Source: Peptoniphilus pacaensis (GTDB lineage: Bacteria; Bacillota; Clostridia; Tissierellales; Peptoniphilaceae). Taken from it: DNA of 64,000 bases. Each line of letters opens with the position of its first letter. Within the stretch, counting starts at the first letter, position 1. Positions 50,478-59,089 of the stretch are shown here, piece by piece. The notes below the pieces were generated by a model. That model was given only the letters and a program-made list of their open reading frames with translations, was not told the origin of the DNA and did no database searches. The stretch lies in contig NZ_FLQT01000003.1 of NCBI RefSeq assembly GCF_900088125.1, forward strand, positions 681,071 to 745,070, given 5' to 3'. A program made the position numbers and the translations under genes.

Positions 50478-51235
50478 AGTTCCTCCTTGTAAAAGGCGCG
50501 GACTTCTTTTATTTTGCCGCAGGTCATGGCGCCTTCCGGGCAGGGGCCCGTGACGCAGGCGGGGCCCGCCTGTCTGAAGACTTCCGGCGCCACGGCGATG
50601 ACTTCTTTTAACATGGCCAGGGCCATGTCGCGAATTTCCCACTGAGCCCGCTCGCAGAGGCGCATGGTGAAAAAGTGCATGAGGCTGCGGGCGTTCATGG
50701 TCACGACGATTTTCGTCTCACAGGCGTTGGGCAGCACGTAGCGGGCATCTTCGATGGCGCGCTTTTCCGCCATGCGGGCGGCCTTTTTCTCGTCCATGCC
50801 CGATTCCGTAAGCTCTTTCACATAGCCCGCCTTGAGCTCGTCGGCCAAATCTTCGTAGGCCTTGTGGGCATCTTCCATGCTTTGAATAAAGCGGGCCTTG
50901 GCGGCTTCGTCTTTTTCAATGGCTTTGGGGATGATGTACTCGAACTGATCCAAACGCACGTAGCGCTGGGATTGTTGGGAGTAGCTGGCCAGGCGGTGGC
51001 GCACCAATTGATGGGTCAAGACCCGGCTCACTCCTTCCACGGCAAAGGTGAAGCTGATGTGTTCCATAGGCGATTCGTGGCCCATGTCGGCGAGCATGGC
51101 GACGAAGCGGGCGACTTCCGCCTCGTCCAATTTCTTTTCGATGGCCTCCACGCCCACCGGCGAGTAGCAAAGCTTGGCCGCCTTGGCGATGGTGGCCGCC
51201 CCGTCGGGGGTGTATGCGATGAGTTTAACCTTCAT
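50462..51235 (-). CDS. thyX: Flavin-dependent thymidylate synthase
   Basis: 257 aa. Makes dTMP from dUMP using methylene-tetrahydrofolate and FAD, without producing dihydrofolate. The ThyX signature is [17 protein letters not shown] (RHR-x7-S pattern), preceded by [18 protein letters not shown] and followed later by [20 protein letters not shown] with the second FAD/dUMP site. The ATG at 51235 is preferred over an in-frame codon at 51253. It overlaps the mrnC end by 11 bases. ThyX in place of ThyA is common in anaerobic Firmicutes. Confidence 0.96.
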   Translation of the reverse strand: MKVKLIAYTPDGAATIAKAAKLCYSPVGVEAIEKKLDEAEVARFVAMLADMGHESPMEHISFTFAVEGVSRVLTHQLVRHRLASYSQQSQRYVRLDQFEYIIPKAIEKDEAAKARFIQSMEDAHKAYEDLADELKAGYVKELTESGMDEKKAARMAEKRAIEDARYVLPNACETKIVVTMNARSLMHFFTMRLCERAQWEIRDMALAMLKEVIAVAPEVFRQAGPACVTGPCPEGAMTCGKIKEVRAFYKEELWKRP

Positions 51236-51653
51236 TCTCCCAAATCCTCTCAATCTCGTTAAAATACTCCAACAGCCGCGCCGTGTTTCCCGAGCCGTAG
51301 AGATAGCCGATTAAGCACTCCAGCCCCGTGGCCTTACGGTAATCGACCATGGAGGCGTTTTTCGCCATGGTCTTCGGATGGGCGTTGCGCCCGCGGCGAA
51401 AGACAGCGGCTTCTTCTTCCGTAAAAAAATCCTGCAGGCTTTCGGCAAGGGCCGACTGGGCCGATGCCTTGGCCCGCTTCGCCGATGCCCGGTGCAGCCG
51501 CGCCACTTTTTCGTTTCGGTGCAGGATGCGGCTTCTGACGAAAAGCTCGTAAACGCAATCCCCTATGTACGCAAGAACGAGGGGATTTTGCCCCCTCGCC
51601 TCGGCTTCCGTCCACATGGGCGCGGAAAAATATCTTCTTAAATCCTCTTCCAC
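51225..51653 (-). CDS. mrnC: Mini-ribonuclease III
   Basis: 142 aa. Lacks the dsRNA-binding domain of RNase III. The catalytic helices [18 protein letters not shown] and [18 protein letters not shown] are diagnostic of MrnC, which matures 23S rRNA. Start is GTG at 51653 after GAGAGGG, overlapping the cysS end by 16 bases. Its place directly after cysS is the standard Firmicute arrangement. Confidence 0.95.
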   Translation of the reverse strand: MEEDLRRYFSAPMWTEAEARGQNPLVLAYIGDCVYELFVRSRILHRNEKVARLHRASAKRAKASAQSALAESLQDFFTEEEAAVFRRGRNAHPKTMAKNASMVDYRKATGLECLIGYLYGSGNTARLLEYFNEIERIWENEG

Positions 51654-53029
51654 AGAGTGCCCTCTCTCGTGTCTTCGATGGCGATGCCTTTTTCGAAGAG
51701 TTCGTCGCGAATGGCGTCGGCTCGGGCGAAGTCTTTGTTGGCGCGAGCGGCTTTTCGCTCTTCAAGCAAGGCTTCGATGGCGCTGTCTTCGTCGGCTTCT
51801 TCCCGGCGATAGAGAATGCCCAGAACCCCTGCCAGTTCCATAAAGGTGTCGTAGGCCTTTTGCAGGCTGTCTTTCTTCGCACCCTTGGCGATAAAGGAAT
51901 TAATGTCCCGGGCCAGGGTAAAGAGGGCGCCGGTGGCACGGGCGGTGTTTAAGTCGTCGTCCATGGCATCCATAAACTCTTCTCTTTCCTTTTCCACGGC
52001 GGCATCGAATTCGGCGTCGCTGCCGGCTTCCAATTCGCCCTTCAGGAGCTGTTCCATGTGGTCCCGCACGCCGTAGAGGCGATCCAGACCCGCCTTGGTT
52101 TGTTCCATGGCGTCGTAGGAGTAGTTAATGGGGCTGCGGTAGTGGGCGCTTAAAAGGAAGAAGCGCAGCACTTCCAGGTCGAAGACATTGGCCACTTCGC
52201 GCACCGTAAAGAAATTGCCCAAAGACTTGCTCATCTTCGTGCCGTCCACGGTGATCATGCCGTTGTGGAGCCAGTAATTGGCAAAGGTCTTGCCCGTCAG
52301 GGTTTCCGATTGGGCGATTTCGTTTTCGTGGTGAGGGAATTGCAAATCTTCCCCTCCGGAGTGGATGTCGATGGTATCGCCCAGCAGGGTTTTTGCCATG
52401 ACGGAGCATTCCAAGTGCCAGCCGGGACGGCCGTCGCCCCAGGGACTGGGCCAGAAGGGTTCTCCTTCTTTCTTGCCCTTCCAGAGGACGAAGTCGCCGG
52501 GATTTTTCTTTTCGCTGTTTACTTCGATGCGGGCGCCGCTTTGGAGCTCGTCGATGTTCTTGCCGGAAAGCTTGCCGTAGTCCTTGGCCTTGGTAATGTC
52601 GAAGTAGACGTCGCCGTTTAAGGGATAGGCCGCGCCTTTTTCCACCAGACCCGACACGAATTTCAACATGGGGTCGATAAATTCCGTAGCCCGGGGATTG
52701 GTGGTCTTGTAGGTGTAAAGGTTGAGCCCGTTGGCGTCTTGCATAAATTCGCCGATGTAGCGCTCGGCAATGGCGGAGACGGTGGTGTCTTCGTCCTTGG
52801 CGCGGTTAATGAGCTTGTCGTCGATATCCGTAAAGTTCACGACGAAGTCCACGTCGTAGCCTTTGTAAATAAAGTAGCGGCGCAAGGTGTCGAAGACCAC
52901 CAAGGGGCGGGCGTTCCCCACGTGAATAAAGTTGTAGACCGTGGGCCCGCAATTGTACATGCGCACCTTTTTGTCTTCGATGGGCTTGAATTCCTCTTTT
53001 TGCCTCGTCATGGAATTAAATAATTTCAC
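51638..53029 (-). CDS. cysS: Cysteinyl-tRNA synthetase
   Basis: 463 aa, class I synthetase. The HIGH motif is HVGNARPLVVFDTL, preceded by the zinc-site Cys in MYNCGPTVYNFIHVG. The second zinc part is WHLECSVM, with SGGEDLQFPHHENEIAQSE following, and the KMSKS signature is KMSKSLGN. The start is GTG at 53029, seven bases after AAAGGGG. It lies 20 bases behind the DUF2325-like gene. No T-box was seen in front of it. It supplies charged tRNA-Cys, the signal that the attenuator at 35.2-35.4 kb is proposed to read. Confidence 0.97.
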   Translation of the reverse strand: MKLFNSMTRQKEEFKPIEDKKVRMYNCGPTVYNFIHVGNARPLVVFDTLRRYFIYKGYDVDFVVNFTDIDDKLINRAKDEDTTVSAIAERYIGEFMQDANGLNLYTYKTTNPRATEFIDPMLKFVSGLVEKGAAYPLNGDVYFDITKAKDYGKLSGKNIDELQSGARIEVNSEKKNPGDFVLWKGKKEGEPFWPSPWGDGRPGWHLECSVMAKTLLGDTIDIHSGGEDLQFPHHENEIAQSETLTGKTFANYWLHNGMITVDGTKMSKSLGNFFTVREVANVFDLEVLRFFLLSAHYRSPINYSYDAMEQTKAGLDRLYGVRDHMEQLLKGELEAGSDAEFDAAVEKEREEFMDAMDDDLNTARATGALFTLARDINSFIAKGAKKDSLQKAYDTFMELAGVLGILYRREEADEDSAIEALLEERKAARANKDFARADAIRDELFEKGIAIEDTREGTLWKRI

Positions 53030-53049
53030 GATTGTCCCCTTTCTTCCCC

Positions 53050-54033
53050 TTAAATATCAAAATAATAGCTGTTTTCCAATTTGTCGTGAATGGCGGCTAC
53101 AATATTGCCGAAATCTTCGTCTTGAATAAACAAAACGTCCATGTCCCGACTGTCCACTTCGTTGCGAATGCGATTCACATCGGCGGGGGCCACGGAGTTC
53201 AGATAGACGAGGACCAGATCCGCCTCATCCAAGGATGCTTCCAGGCTTTCAGGCGATCCGTCTTCCATCAGAACCGCATCGCTTCCCGCTTCTCTTAAGG
53301 CTTCCACCTGTTCCGCCACCACCGGGCCTCGGCCGAAGACGGCGAGGGCCAGTTGATTGAGAAATTCGTCGTCTTCCACTGCGGCACTGCCGAAGTCCGC
53401 GGTGAGCACATTTTCCCCGTCCATATTGTGGATCCAAATGACTCGGCCCCCTTCGGGATCCCGTTGCCAGTAGGCGTAGTCGATAATGTCGCCTTCATCC
53501 ACATTTAAATTGCCCAAGCTCACGTCTTCCAAATTCACGCGGAGCGCGCCGTCGTCGCCTTCGCCTTCGATGTAGAGGCCGCTCAAATCGGGATCGTAGA
53601 GCACCCGCGCGTAAGCGATGGTGCGGCGTTCGCTTTCCGTCACTTCCGTGGCTTTTTCCAACAATTCGTAATTATAAATGTTTTTCAGGTGATTGTTGTT
53701 GTAAACCCGCTTCACCACCGTGGCCCGCACTTCGTCGCCTTCGCCGATGTTTTGCATGCGCAGCACTTTTTCCGGGATGAAGACATTGTCCTCGCCCAAG
53801 GTGCCGCCGCCCAGGCGCAGGTGCACGCGGCCCACATAGCCCTCGTCGTCATTGGCAGCTTGAGGGGCGCGGTCTTGAAAGCCCCCGTCGGTCTCGATGT
53901 CAAGCAAAAGCTCCATTAAATCGAAGAGCTTTTCCATGCGGCCCCGGCGCTCGAATAGATTGCCCGAGTCGATGCCGTCGATGCAGTTTTTCATTTCATT
54001 TTTAATTTCATTTACCATGTAATTTTTGTTCAT
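53050..54033 (-). CDS. DUF2325-like protein of unknown function
   Basis: About 327 aa, soluble and very acidic. The C-terminal 95 residues (LALAVFGRGPVVAEQVEALR, later ADLVLVYLNSVAPADVNRIR) look like the Rossmann-like DUF2325 domain, which is often linked with metal or stress contexts. The central part (YVGRVHLRLGGGTLGEDNVF...) is unrecognised and may form beta barrels. ATG at 54033 lies after GGAG at moderate spacing; an ATG five codons earlier is possible. It heads the cysS operon, 20 bases upstream of cysS. Confidence 0.65.
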   Translation of the reverse strand: MNKNYMVNEIKNEMKNCIDGIDSGNLFERRGRMEKLFDLMELLLDIETDGGFQDRAPQAANDDEGYVGRVHLRLGGGTLGEDNVFIPEKVLRMQNIGEGDEVRATVVKRVYNNNHLKNIYNYELLEKATEVTESERRTIAYARVLYDPDLSGLYIEGEGDDGALRVNLEDVSLGNLNVDEGDIIDYAYWQRDPEGGRVIWIHNMDGENVLTADFGSAAVEDDEFLNQLALAVFGRGPVVAEQVEALREAGSDAVLMEDGSPESLEASLDEADLVLVYLNSVAPADVNRIRNEVDSRDMDVLFIQDEDFGNIVAAIHDKLENSYYFDI

Positions 54034-54142
54034 TTGTTCTTTCTCCATTTCTAAATTTACTCTATCCATTTTATCATTAAAAGAGAGGGAACTCTATATC
54101 AATCCCCATATAAGCCGCCTTTTCTTCTTACCCGTAGGCGGT

Positions 54143-54168
54143 AAAAAACCGACCCTTTCGAGTCGGTT
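54143..54168 (-). terminator. Terminator of the zinc-ribbon membrane protein gene
   Basis: AACCGAC / GTCGGTT with an eight-base loop and six T residues on the minus strand. Confidence 0.8.
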
Positions 54169-54196
54169 CATGTTCTGCAAATCTGCGGGAACGACC

Positions 54197-55522
54197 TTAA
54201 CGATTTTCTTTAAAATACTTGGCCACGTATTCGTAGTATTCGCGGCCGCTTAAGGAATGTTCCTTCACGGCTTCATCGTCGTAATCGCCGTCATCCGAAT
54301 CCACATCGTAGTCCGTGGCATCCCAATCCGTTTCATCGTCGTAGTCGTCGACGGAGGCATCTTCCCAACCGTAGTCGTCGGCTGCGTCCGCCTCGTCGGG
54401 CCCTTCGTCATCCGCGTAATCGTCCCCTTCATCGGGCATGACGATTTCGATCCATTTGTTCACATTCCCTAAATTGTCCTCGTCCATGGTCAGGGTCAAC
54501 AAACCTTCGTCTTCGTCTAAATCGCAGGTGAGGCCCGTGAGGGCGTGAAGGGTGTCGAGGTCCACATAGACCTCGTCGTCTTTCGCCACCGGTTCCGTGT
54601 CGAAGTTGTAACCGAGGACGTCGTATTCGGTCTCCATGAGCAAAATCTTGTATTCGGGAACGTATTTGCAATCGTTGATTTCATAAATCTCGACGCCGTC
54701 GTCGTCGGTAATTTCCGCGTAGCCCTCCGTGGGATCGACGCCTTCATCGTCACCATAGGGCGACAGGTATTGGGCCTTCTCGGCAATGGCCATGGCGGGG
54801 AAGAGAAGCTTTCCGCCTTTTTCTACGGGCTCGATATCGGAGAGGATTTCCTCCCCTTCGAAGACGACGCGGTACTTACCGGAGGCGGATTCGGAATCCC
54901 CCGCCACTACCGCTTCGCCGAAGTCGTCGTCATAGACGCCGGCAATCAGTTCTTCCCGATAGACCACCAGCTCTTCCGCATAGCCCGTTACCGTATAGTC
55001 CTGCTGCTCCAATGTTTCCTGAGTGATATAGCCCAGAAGATAGCCGTCGCGCAAATAGCCCTTGTAGCCGTCGAGATAGACTTCCGTGGGAAAGACTTCC
55101 AGCACATGATACACGTCCTGATAGATATTGTAGGCCTGTTCGTGTTTGCCCAGGCGGTCGTAGGCGAGGCCCACGTACACTTTGTCCTTCTTTTCCACCG
55201 GCTTCAGGCGATTGAGCATGAGCACGCTGCGGTAGCGTTCCTGCTCGTACAAGTCCTTGGCCTTCATCTGCTTGAGCTGAAGAAACAAGACCGTCATGAT
55301 CATGAGAAGCAAGACGCCGATGGCGACGACGGCGATTAAAATCTGCTTGCGCCATTTCGATTTCTCGGGCGCATCCCCCGGGGAAATCTGCATCTGTTGA
55401 ACCGGGCCGTTCGCGGACACATGGTCCCCGTAATTCACAGGCGCCGCCTCCATGGGCTTGCCGCAACCTCTGCAAAACTTGGCCGACGATTCGTTTTCAG
55501 TACCGCAATACCTACACTTCAT
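54197..55522 (-). CDS. Zinc-ribbon membrane-anchored surface protein with acidic tail
   Basis: 441 aa. It begins with a cytosolic zinc ribbon (MKCRYCGTENESSAKFCRGC), a linker, then one membrane helix (about residues 64-88, ILIAVVAIGVLLLMIMTVLF). Outside, a TPR-like stretch (YVGLAYDRLGKHEQAYNIYQ) is followed by two regions similar to copper amine oxidase stalk domains (VYVDLDTLHALTGLTCDLDE). The last 70 residues are extremely acidic (Asp/Glu runs) before a short basic end. Zinc-ribbon plus single-helix proteins are common in Firmicutes, probably envelope sensors or assembly factors. ATG at 55522 follows AGGAGGA. Function unknown. Confidence 0.75.
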   Translation of the reverse strand: MKCRYCGTENESSAKFCRGCGKPMEAAPVNYGDHVSANGPVQQMQISPGDAPEKSKWRKQILIAVVAIGVLLLMIMTVLFLQLKQMKAKDLYEQERYRSVLMLNRLKPVEKKDKVYVGLAYDRLGKHEQAYNIYQDVYHVLEVFPTEVYLDGYKGYLRDGYLLGYITQETLEQQDYTVTGYAEELVVYREELIAGVYDDDFGEAVVAGDSESASGKYRVVFEGEEILSDIEPVEKGGKLLFPAMAIAEKAQYLSPYGDDEGVDPTEGYAEITDDDGVEIYEINDCKYVPEYKILLMETEYDVLGYNFDTEPVAKDDEVYVDLDTLHALTGLTCDLDEDEGLLTLTMDEDNLGNVNKWIEIVMPDEGDDYADDEGPDEADAADDYGWEDASVDDYDDETDWDATDYDVDSDDGDYDDEAVKEHSLSGREYYEYVAKYFKENR

Positions 55523-55634
55523 AATTCCTCCTAATGAACTGTAATAATATGTATGAAATCCTTTGCATTCATTATAGCCTGAGAAAATTTTTTCATCAAG
55601 ACTTTGGGCCTTTTCCCGATCAAAACCATGGCAG

Positions 55635-55667
55635 AAAAAATCGAGCGAGCAAATGCCCACTCGATTC
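55635..55667 (-). terminator. Terminator of the SLH-NlpC/P60 gene
   Basis: On the minus strand ATCGAGTGGGCATTTGCTC pairs back through CGCTCGAT and runs into six T residues. Nearly the same hairpin is found in the IS element at 46982-47008. Confidence 0.85.
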
Positions 55668-55684
55668 AATCAAATTGTATGGTT

Positions 55685-57403
55685 TTATTGGCGGCGTAAA
55701 ATTTCGGGAATCTTGCCGTTGCCCTTGTTCTTGTCCGTATTGTAGCGGACGAATTCTTTGTTGAAGCGGCGGCCGATGGTGCGGTTCATTTCGCGGCAGT
55801 CGCCGACAAAGATGCCGTTTTTCAGCGTGGCGTGAACGTAAATGTCCCGCCCGTTGTTCTTGCCCATATACAGGCCCACGTGGTTGTAGCCTAAATAGAA
55901 ATTGGGGCTGTAGTTAAAGATAATGTCGCCGGGCCATGCGTTGGCGAAGTTCGCCGGATAGCGCATGCCACCGAATTTGTAGGCGGCTTCGTATTGCACC
56001 CGAGGCAGCTCGTAGCCTTTATGCTTGTGAATGTTGGCGTCGTTGGGGCCCGGGATGTGAATGCCGAAGGCCTTGTGGGTGGCGTAAGTGAGACCGACGC
56101 AGTAGACGCCTCTGCCGCTGTTGAATTCAAAGCCGTACCAGCGGAAGGGCTGGCCTTCAAAGGCGGCGGCGTAGTTGGCCATTTCCTGTCCTCTGAAGCG
56201 AAGCTCTTGATTGGGGCCGGTGAGCCAGCCGTTTTCCAATTCCTTGGCCGAGGGGCCCGCCCAGTAAACTTTGCGGCCGTGTTGCCCGCCGGGGCGCTTG
56301 CCGATTTTAAGCTTGCCGTCTTGGCCGAACCAGTACACGCCTTCGCCGGTGGAGAACATGCCATTTCTGTACATGCGGTAATTGACCGGCGAGAAGTAAT
56401 AGAGGCCGTCGCCCACTTTTTTCCAGCCGCGGACTTTTCCCTTTTCCCGGTCGATGTAGTAGGTCTTGTTGTCTCTGCGAATAAAGCCCGAGGTGAGGGC
56501 GTCATCTGCGCCGATGAGGTAGGCTTGATCGCCTATGGTGACGTAGCCGTCTTTAAAGCTGCTTCGACTGAAGCGGGCGCCGGTTTCTACATTGACGATG
56601 TAGTACTTGCCGTCTTCCTGAACGATTTTGCCCTTGGCCTGAGCCGCCGGTTGCGGTTGCGGCGTCGGTTGCGGTTGCGGCGCCGGCTTTTGCACTTTTG
56701 CCGGCGTTTCTCCCGTGGCCTTGAGAATCAGGGTCATGGCTTCGGCACGGGTGAGCTTACCTTGGGGCTTAAAGCTCTTGTCGTCGTAGCCGGAGATGAC
56801 CTTGGCACGAGACAGATCGTCTACTGCCCACACGAAGCGCGGGGTAACCGCCCCTTTATCTGCATAAGGCAGAACTTCCGGACGACTGTTTCTTTTGATT
56901 TGCAGCTCCACCAGCCGTTGAACACCTTCGATGCCTTCTTCGTCCAATCCCGAGCGGGCTCCCATATTCCTGAGTATGGTACCCACATTTAAAAGGGTGG
57001 CCGCTTCTTCACGGGTAATGGGATCGTTGGGACGCAGATAGGGGCCGGAGAAGACGGGCTCCAAGAGCCGCGCCGCTTCGGCTTGGCGAATGGTTTCATC
57101 GGCCCATGCCGCCTGATTCACATCGCCGTAGGCCGACTCGCTCTTTGCCGGAACCTTGGAAAGGCCTGCCATGCGATGCACCATGGCGATGTATTCCGCC
57201 CGAGTCACCGCTTGGTTCGGGCGCAGGGTATTGTCTTCATAGCCTTTGATCCAGCCGAGCTCCGCGGCTTTGATCATGGTGCCTTCCGACCAGTGGCCGC
57301 CGATGTCTTTGTAGCTTGCGCCGAAAACCTGAGCCCCCGCCGTCAAGGTCATGACCAGGGCCAGGACCAGCACCGTCCACTGTCTCTTCACGAATTTTTT
57401 CAT
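55685..57403 (-). CDS. SLH-domain cell-wall hydrolase with C-terminal NlpC/P60-like domain
   Basis: 572 aa, secreted. Signal peptide ends near VFGA. Three S-layer homology motifs follow: YKDIGGHWSEGTMIKAAELG with TRAEYIAMVHR (about 30-80), YGDVNQAAWADETIRQAEAA (about 95-145), and VLPYADKGAVTPRFVWAVDD (about 165-235). A Pro-Gln linker (PQPQPTPQPQP) leads to several Tyr/Trp-Gly repeats resembling cell-wall-binding repeats, then a papain-like domain with Cys in GRGVYCVGL and His in YNHVGLYMG. It is probably a peptidoglycan endopeptidase held on the wall by its SLH motifs. The second of two ATGs (57403) has the better spacing from AAGGAGG. Confidence 0.88.
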   Translation of the reverse strand: MKKFVKRQWTVLVLALVMTLTAGAQVFGASYKDIGGHWSEGTMIKAAELGWIKGYEDNTLRPNQAVTRAEYIAMVHRMAGLSKVPAKSESAYGDVNQAAWADETIRQAEAARLLEPVFSGPYLRPNDPITREEAATLLNVGTILRNMGARSGLDEEGIEGVQRLVELQIKRNSRPEVLPYADKGAVTPRFVWAVDDLSRAKVISGYDDKSFKPQGKLTRAEAMTLILKATGETPAKVQKPAPQPQPTPQPQPAAQAKGKIVQEDGKYYIVNVETGARFSRSSFKDGYVTIGDQAYLIGADDALTSGFIRRDNKTYYIDREKGKVRGWKKVGDGLYYFSPVNYRMYRNGMFSTGEGVYWFGQDGKLKIGKRPGGQHGRKVYWAGPSAKELENGWLTGPNQELRFRGQEMANYAAAFEGQPFRWYGFEFNSGRGVYCVGLTYATHKAFGIHIPGPNDANIHKHKGYELPRVQYEAAYKFGGMRYPANFANAWPGDIIFNYSPNFYLGYNHVGLYMGKNNGRDIYVHATLKNGIFVGDCREMNRTIGRRFNKEFVRYNTDKNKGNGKIPEILRRQ

Positions 57404-57524
57404 CATAACCTCCTTCAAGTGATACTTGATTGGATTATATCATTAAATAATAAAATATACGTTTGTTTTTTATAAATCCTACACTTTATAGTCATTGTCG
57501 TGAAAAACGCCCGATTTTTTCCGC

Positions 57525-57551
57525 AAAAAAAGCTCCCGCAGGAGCTCTTTT
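57525..57551 (-). terminator. Terminator of the SDR gene
   Basis: AGCTCC / GGAGCT with four-base loop; on the minus strand followed by seven T residues. Confidence 0.85.
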
Positions 57552-57559
57552 CATTTCTA

Positions 57560-58294
57560 TCAGACGAGCATGCCGCCGTCTACATTTAAAACGGTGCCGG
57601 AAATATAAGAGGCGGCGTCGCTGGCCAAAAAGGCGTAGGCCTTGGCGATGTCTTCCGGCTCGCCGATGCGGCGCATGGGAATATTAGCCACGATGGGCTC
57701 GATCATTTCCTTGGGCACATTGCGCATCATGTCCGTATTGGTGACCCCCGGCGCCACGGCGTTGACGCGAATGCCGTCGGGACCCAGTTCGCGGGCCAGA
57801 GAGATGGTCATGCCGTTGACGGCGAATTTACTGGTGGGATAGCCCACGCCGATGGGTTGACCGTATTTGCTTACCATGGAGCTGGTGGAGATAATGGCGC
57901 CGCCCCCTTGCTTCTTCATGTGGGGGATCGCCGCCAAAATGGCGTTAAAGACGCCCTTGACGTTTAAATTCATGATCTTGTCGAATTTTTCCGCCGTGTA
58001 ATCGTAGACGGACACGTCGTCGGCAATGCCGGCATTGTTGGCCAACACGTCGATGCGGCCGTATTTTTCCACGATGCGGTCCATTTCCGCCTTCACCGCA
58101 TCCCCGTCCAAGAGATCGGGACATGCCCCTTCCACTTCGCCTTTGCCTTCAAAGGACTTCATGGCGGCATCCACCGTCTCTTGGCGGGAGCCGAAGAAAA
58201 TCACCTTCGCCCCTTGAGCCAAAAATTCCTCTACAATGGCGTGCCCGATGCCACGAGTGCCCCCGGTAACCACACATACTTTATCTTTTAACAT
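57560..58294 (-). CDS. Short-chain dehydrogenase/reductase (FabG-like)
   Basis: 244 aa. Classical SDR: cofactor motif VTGGTRGIG at residues 8-16, NNAG near 86, catalytic Ser in ISTSSMVSKYG, and YPTSK with Tyr and Lys. The C-terminal ASYISGTVLNVDGG is typical of 3-oxoacyl-ACP reductase FabG, but no fatty-acid genes are nearby and many SDRs share it, so the substrate is open. The start at 58294 follows AAGGAGG. Monocistronic. Confidence 0.88.
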   Translation of the reverse strand: MLKDKVCVVTGGTRGIGHAIVEEFLAQGAKVIFFGSRQETVDAAMKSFEGKGEVEGACPDLLDGDAVKAEMDRIVEKYGRIDVLANNAGIADDVSVYDYTAEKFDKIMNLNVKGVFNAILAAIPHMKKQGGGAIISTSSMVSKYGQPIGVGYPTSKFAVNGMTISLARELGPDGIRVNAVAPGVTNTDMMRNVPKEMIEPIVANIPMRRIGEPEDIAKAYAFLASDAASYISGTVLNVDGGMLV

Positions 58295-58534
58295 ATTGTC
58301 CTCCTTGATTTGTTGTTTCCCTTTCTTTATACCTGAAATTGAATATCTTTAAACGCGGTTTTACTACCTATGATTCGGACGGTTCCTCTCACAACAAATC
58401 CTCGAGACATTGAAAAGTTTTTGCATGTTATTATTGCTTTTTTCTATCCTTTTTTGTGTTTTTTTTAATTTCCTATGTTGCGTTTTCGTCTAATTTCCTG
58501 TGTTATACTTTTGGTAAATTAAGGAGGTATATAT
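58295..58534. other. AT-rich intergenic region with a 14-base direct repeat
   Basis: Two copies of TAATTTCCTATGTT / TAATTTCCTGTGTT start at 58466 and 58491, 25 bases apart, just upstream of the ECF operon. No TPP, cobalamin or other known riboswitch was recognised. A TATACT-like -10 lies near 58505. The repeats may be activator or repressor sites. Confidence 0.5.
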
Positions 58535-59086
58535 ATGAAAAAACCATTGAAGCTCATGGAAATTGTCGTCATGGCCATGATCGCCGTCGTCATGGGCATC
58601 GTCTTTACGGGCGTGGATGCCATTTATACGCCGATAACCACGGCACTGGGCCCCATCGGCGGCGCTTTGCTTTACGGCGTCTATTTAATTTCGGCACTGA
58701 TCCCCATGGCCATTATCAGAAAACCCGGTGCTGCAATTATCGGTTCTTTATTCACGGGTATCGTCAATTTGTTAATGGGCAGCCCTTACGGCATTAACAT
58801 CATCGTCGCCTCCCTTCTTCAAGGGGTCGGCGTGGAGTTGGCCGTAGCTATTTGGAAGTACAATCGCTTTAATCTCGTTGCCCTGGGCCTCGGCGGCATT
58901 TTCGCCACCATCCTCGTCACGATCCGCGACTGGTTCGTCTTCGGTCTGTCCGAAATGGGCTCCATGCTTCCCGCCATTCTCATCGTCCGCGTGCTCTCCG
59001 CCTTCTTTATCGGCGGCGGCCTGGCTCTGTTGATCGCCACGGCACTGAGAAAAACCGGCGTATTAAAATCCTTAGACAAAGCGTAA
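58535..59086 (+). CDS. ECF transporter substrate-specificity component (YkoE-like)
   Basis: 183 aa with about five or six membrane helices. The start KLMEIVVMAMIAVVMGIVFT, then VDAIYTPITTALGPIGGALL and ALIPMAIIRKPGAAIIGSLF fit the YkoE type of S component. YkoE in Bacillus binds hydroxymethylpyrimidine or thiamine. Followed three bases later by a two-domain ATPase and then an EcfT protein, the ykoEDC order. The substrate is uncertain because no TPP riboswitch precedes it. AAGGAGG lies upstream. Confidence 0.85.
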   Translation: MKKPLKLMEIVVMAMIAVVMGIVFTGVDAIYTPITTALGPIGGALLYGVYLISALIPMAIIRKPGAAIIGSLFTGIVNLLMGSPYGINIIVASLLQGVGVELAVAIWKYNRFNLVALGLGGIFATILVTIRDWFVFGLSEMGSMLPAILIVRVLSAFFIGGGLALLIATALRKTGVLKSLDKA

Positions 59087-59089
59087 TTT

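Noticed and set aside
58295-58534. TPP riboswitch before the ykoEDC-like operon
   Set aside because: The conserved CTGAGA and ACCTGATCT blocks are absent by eye; only a direct repeat was found.
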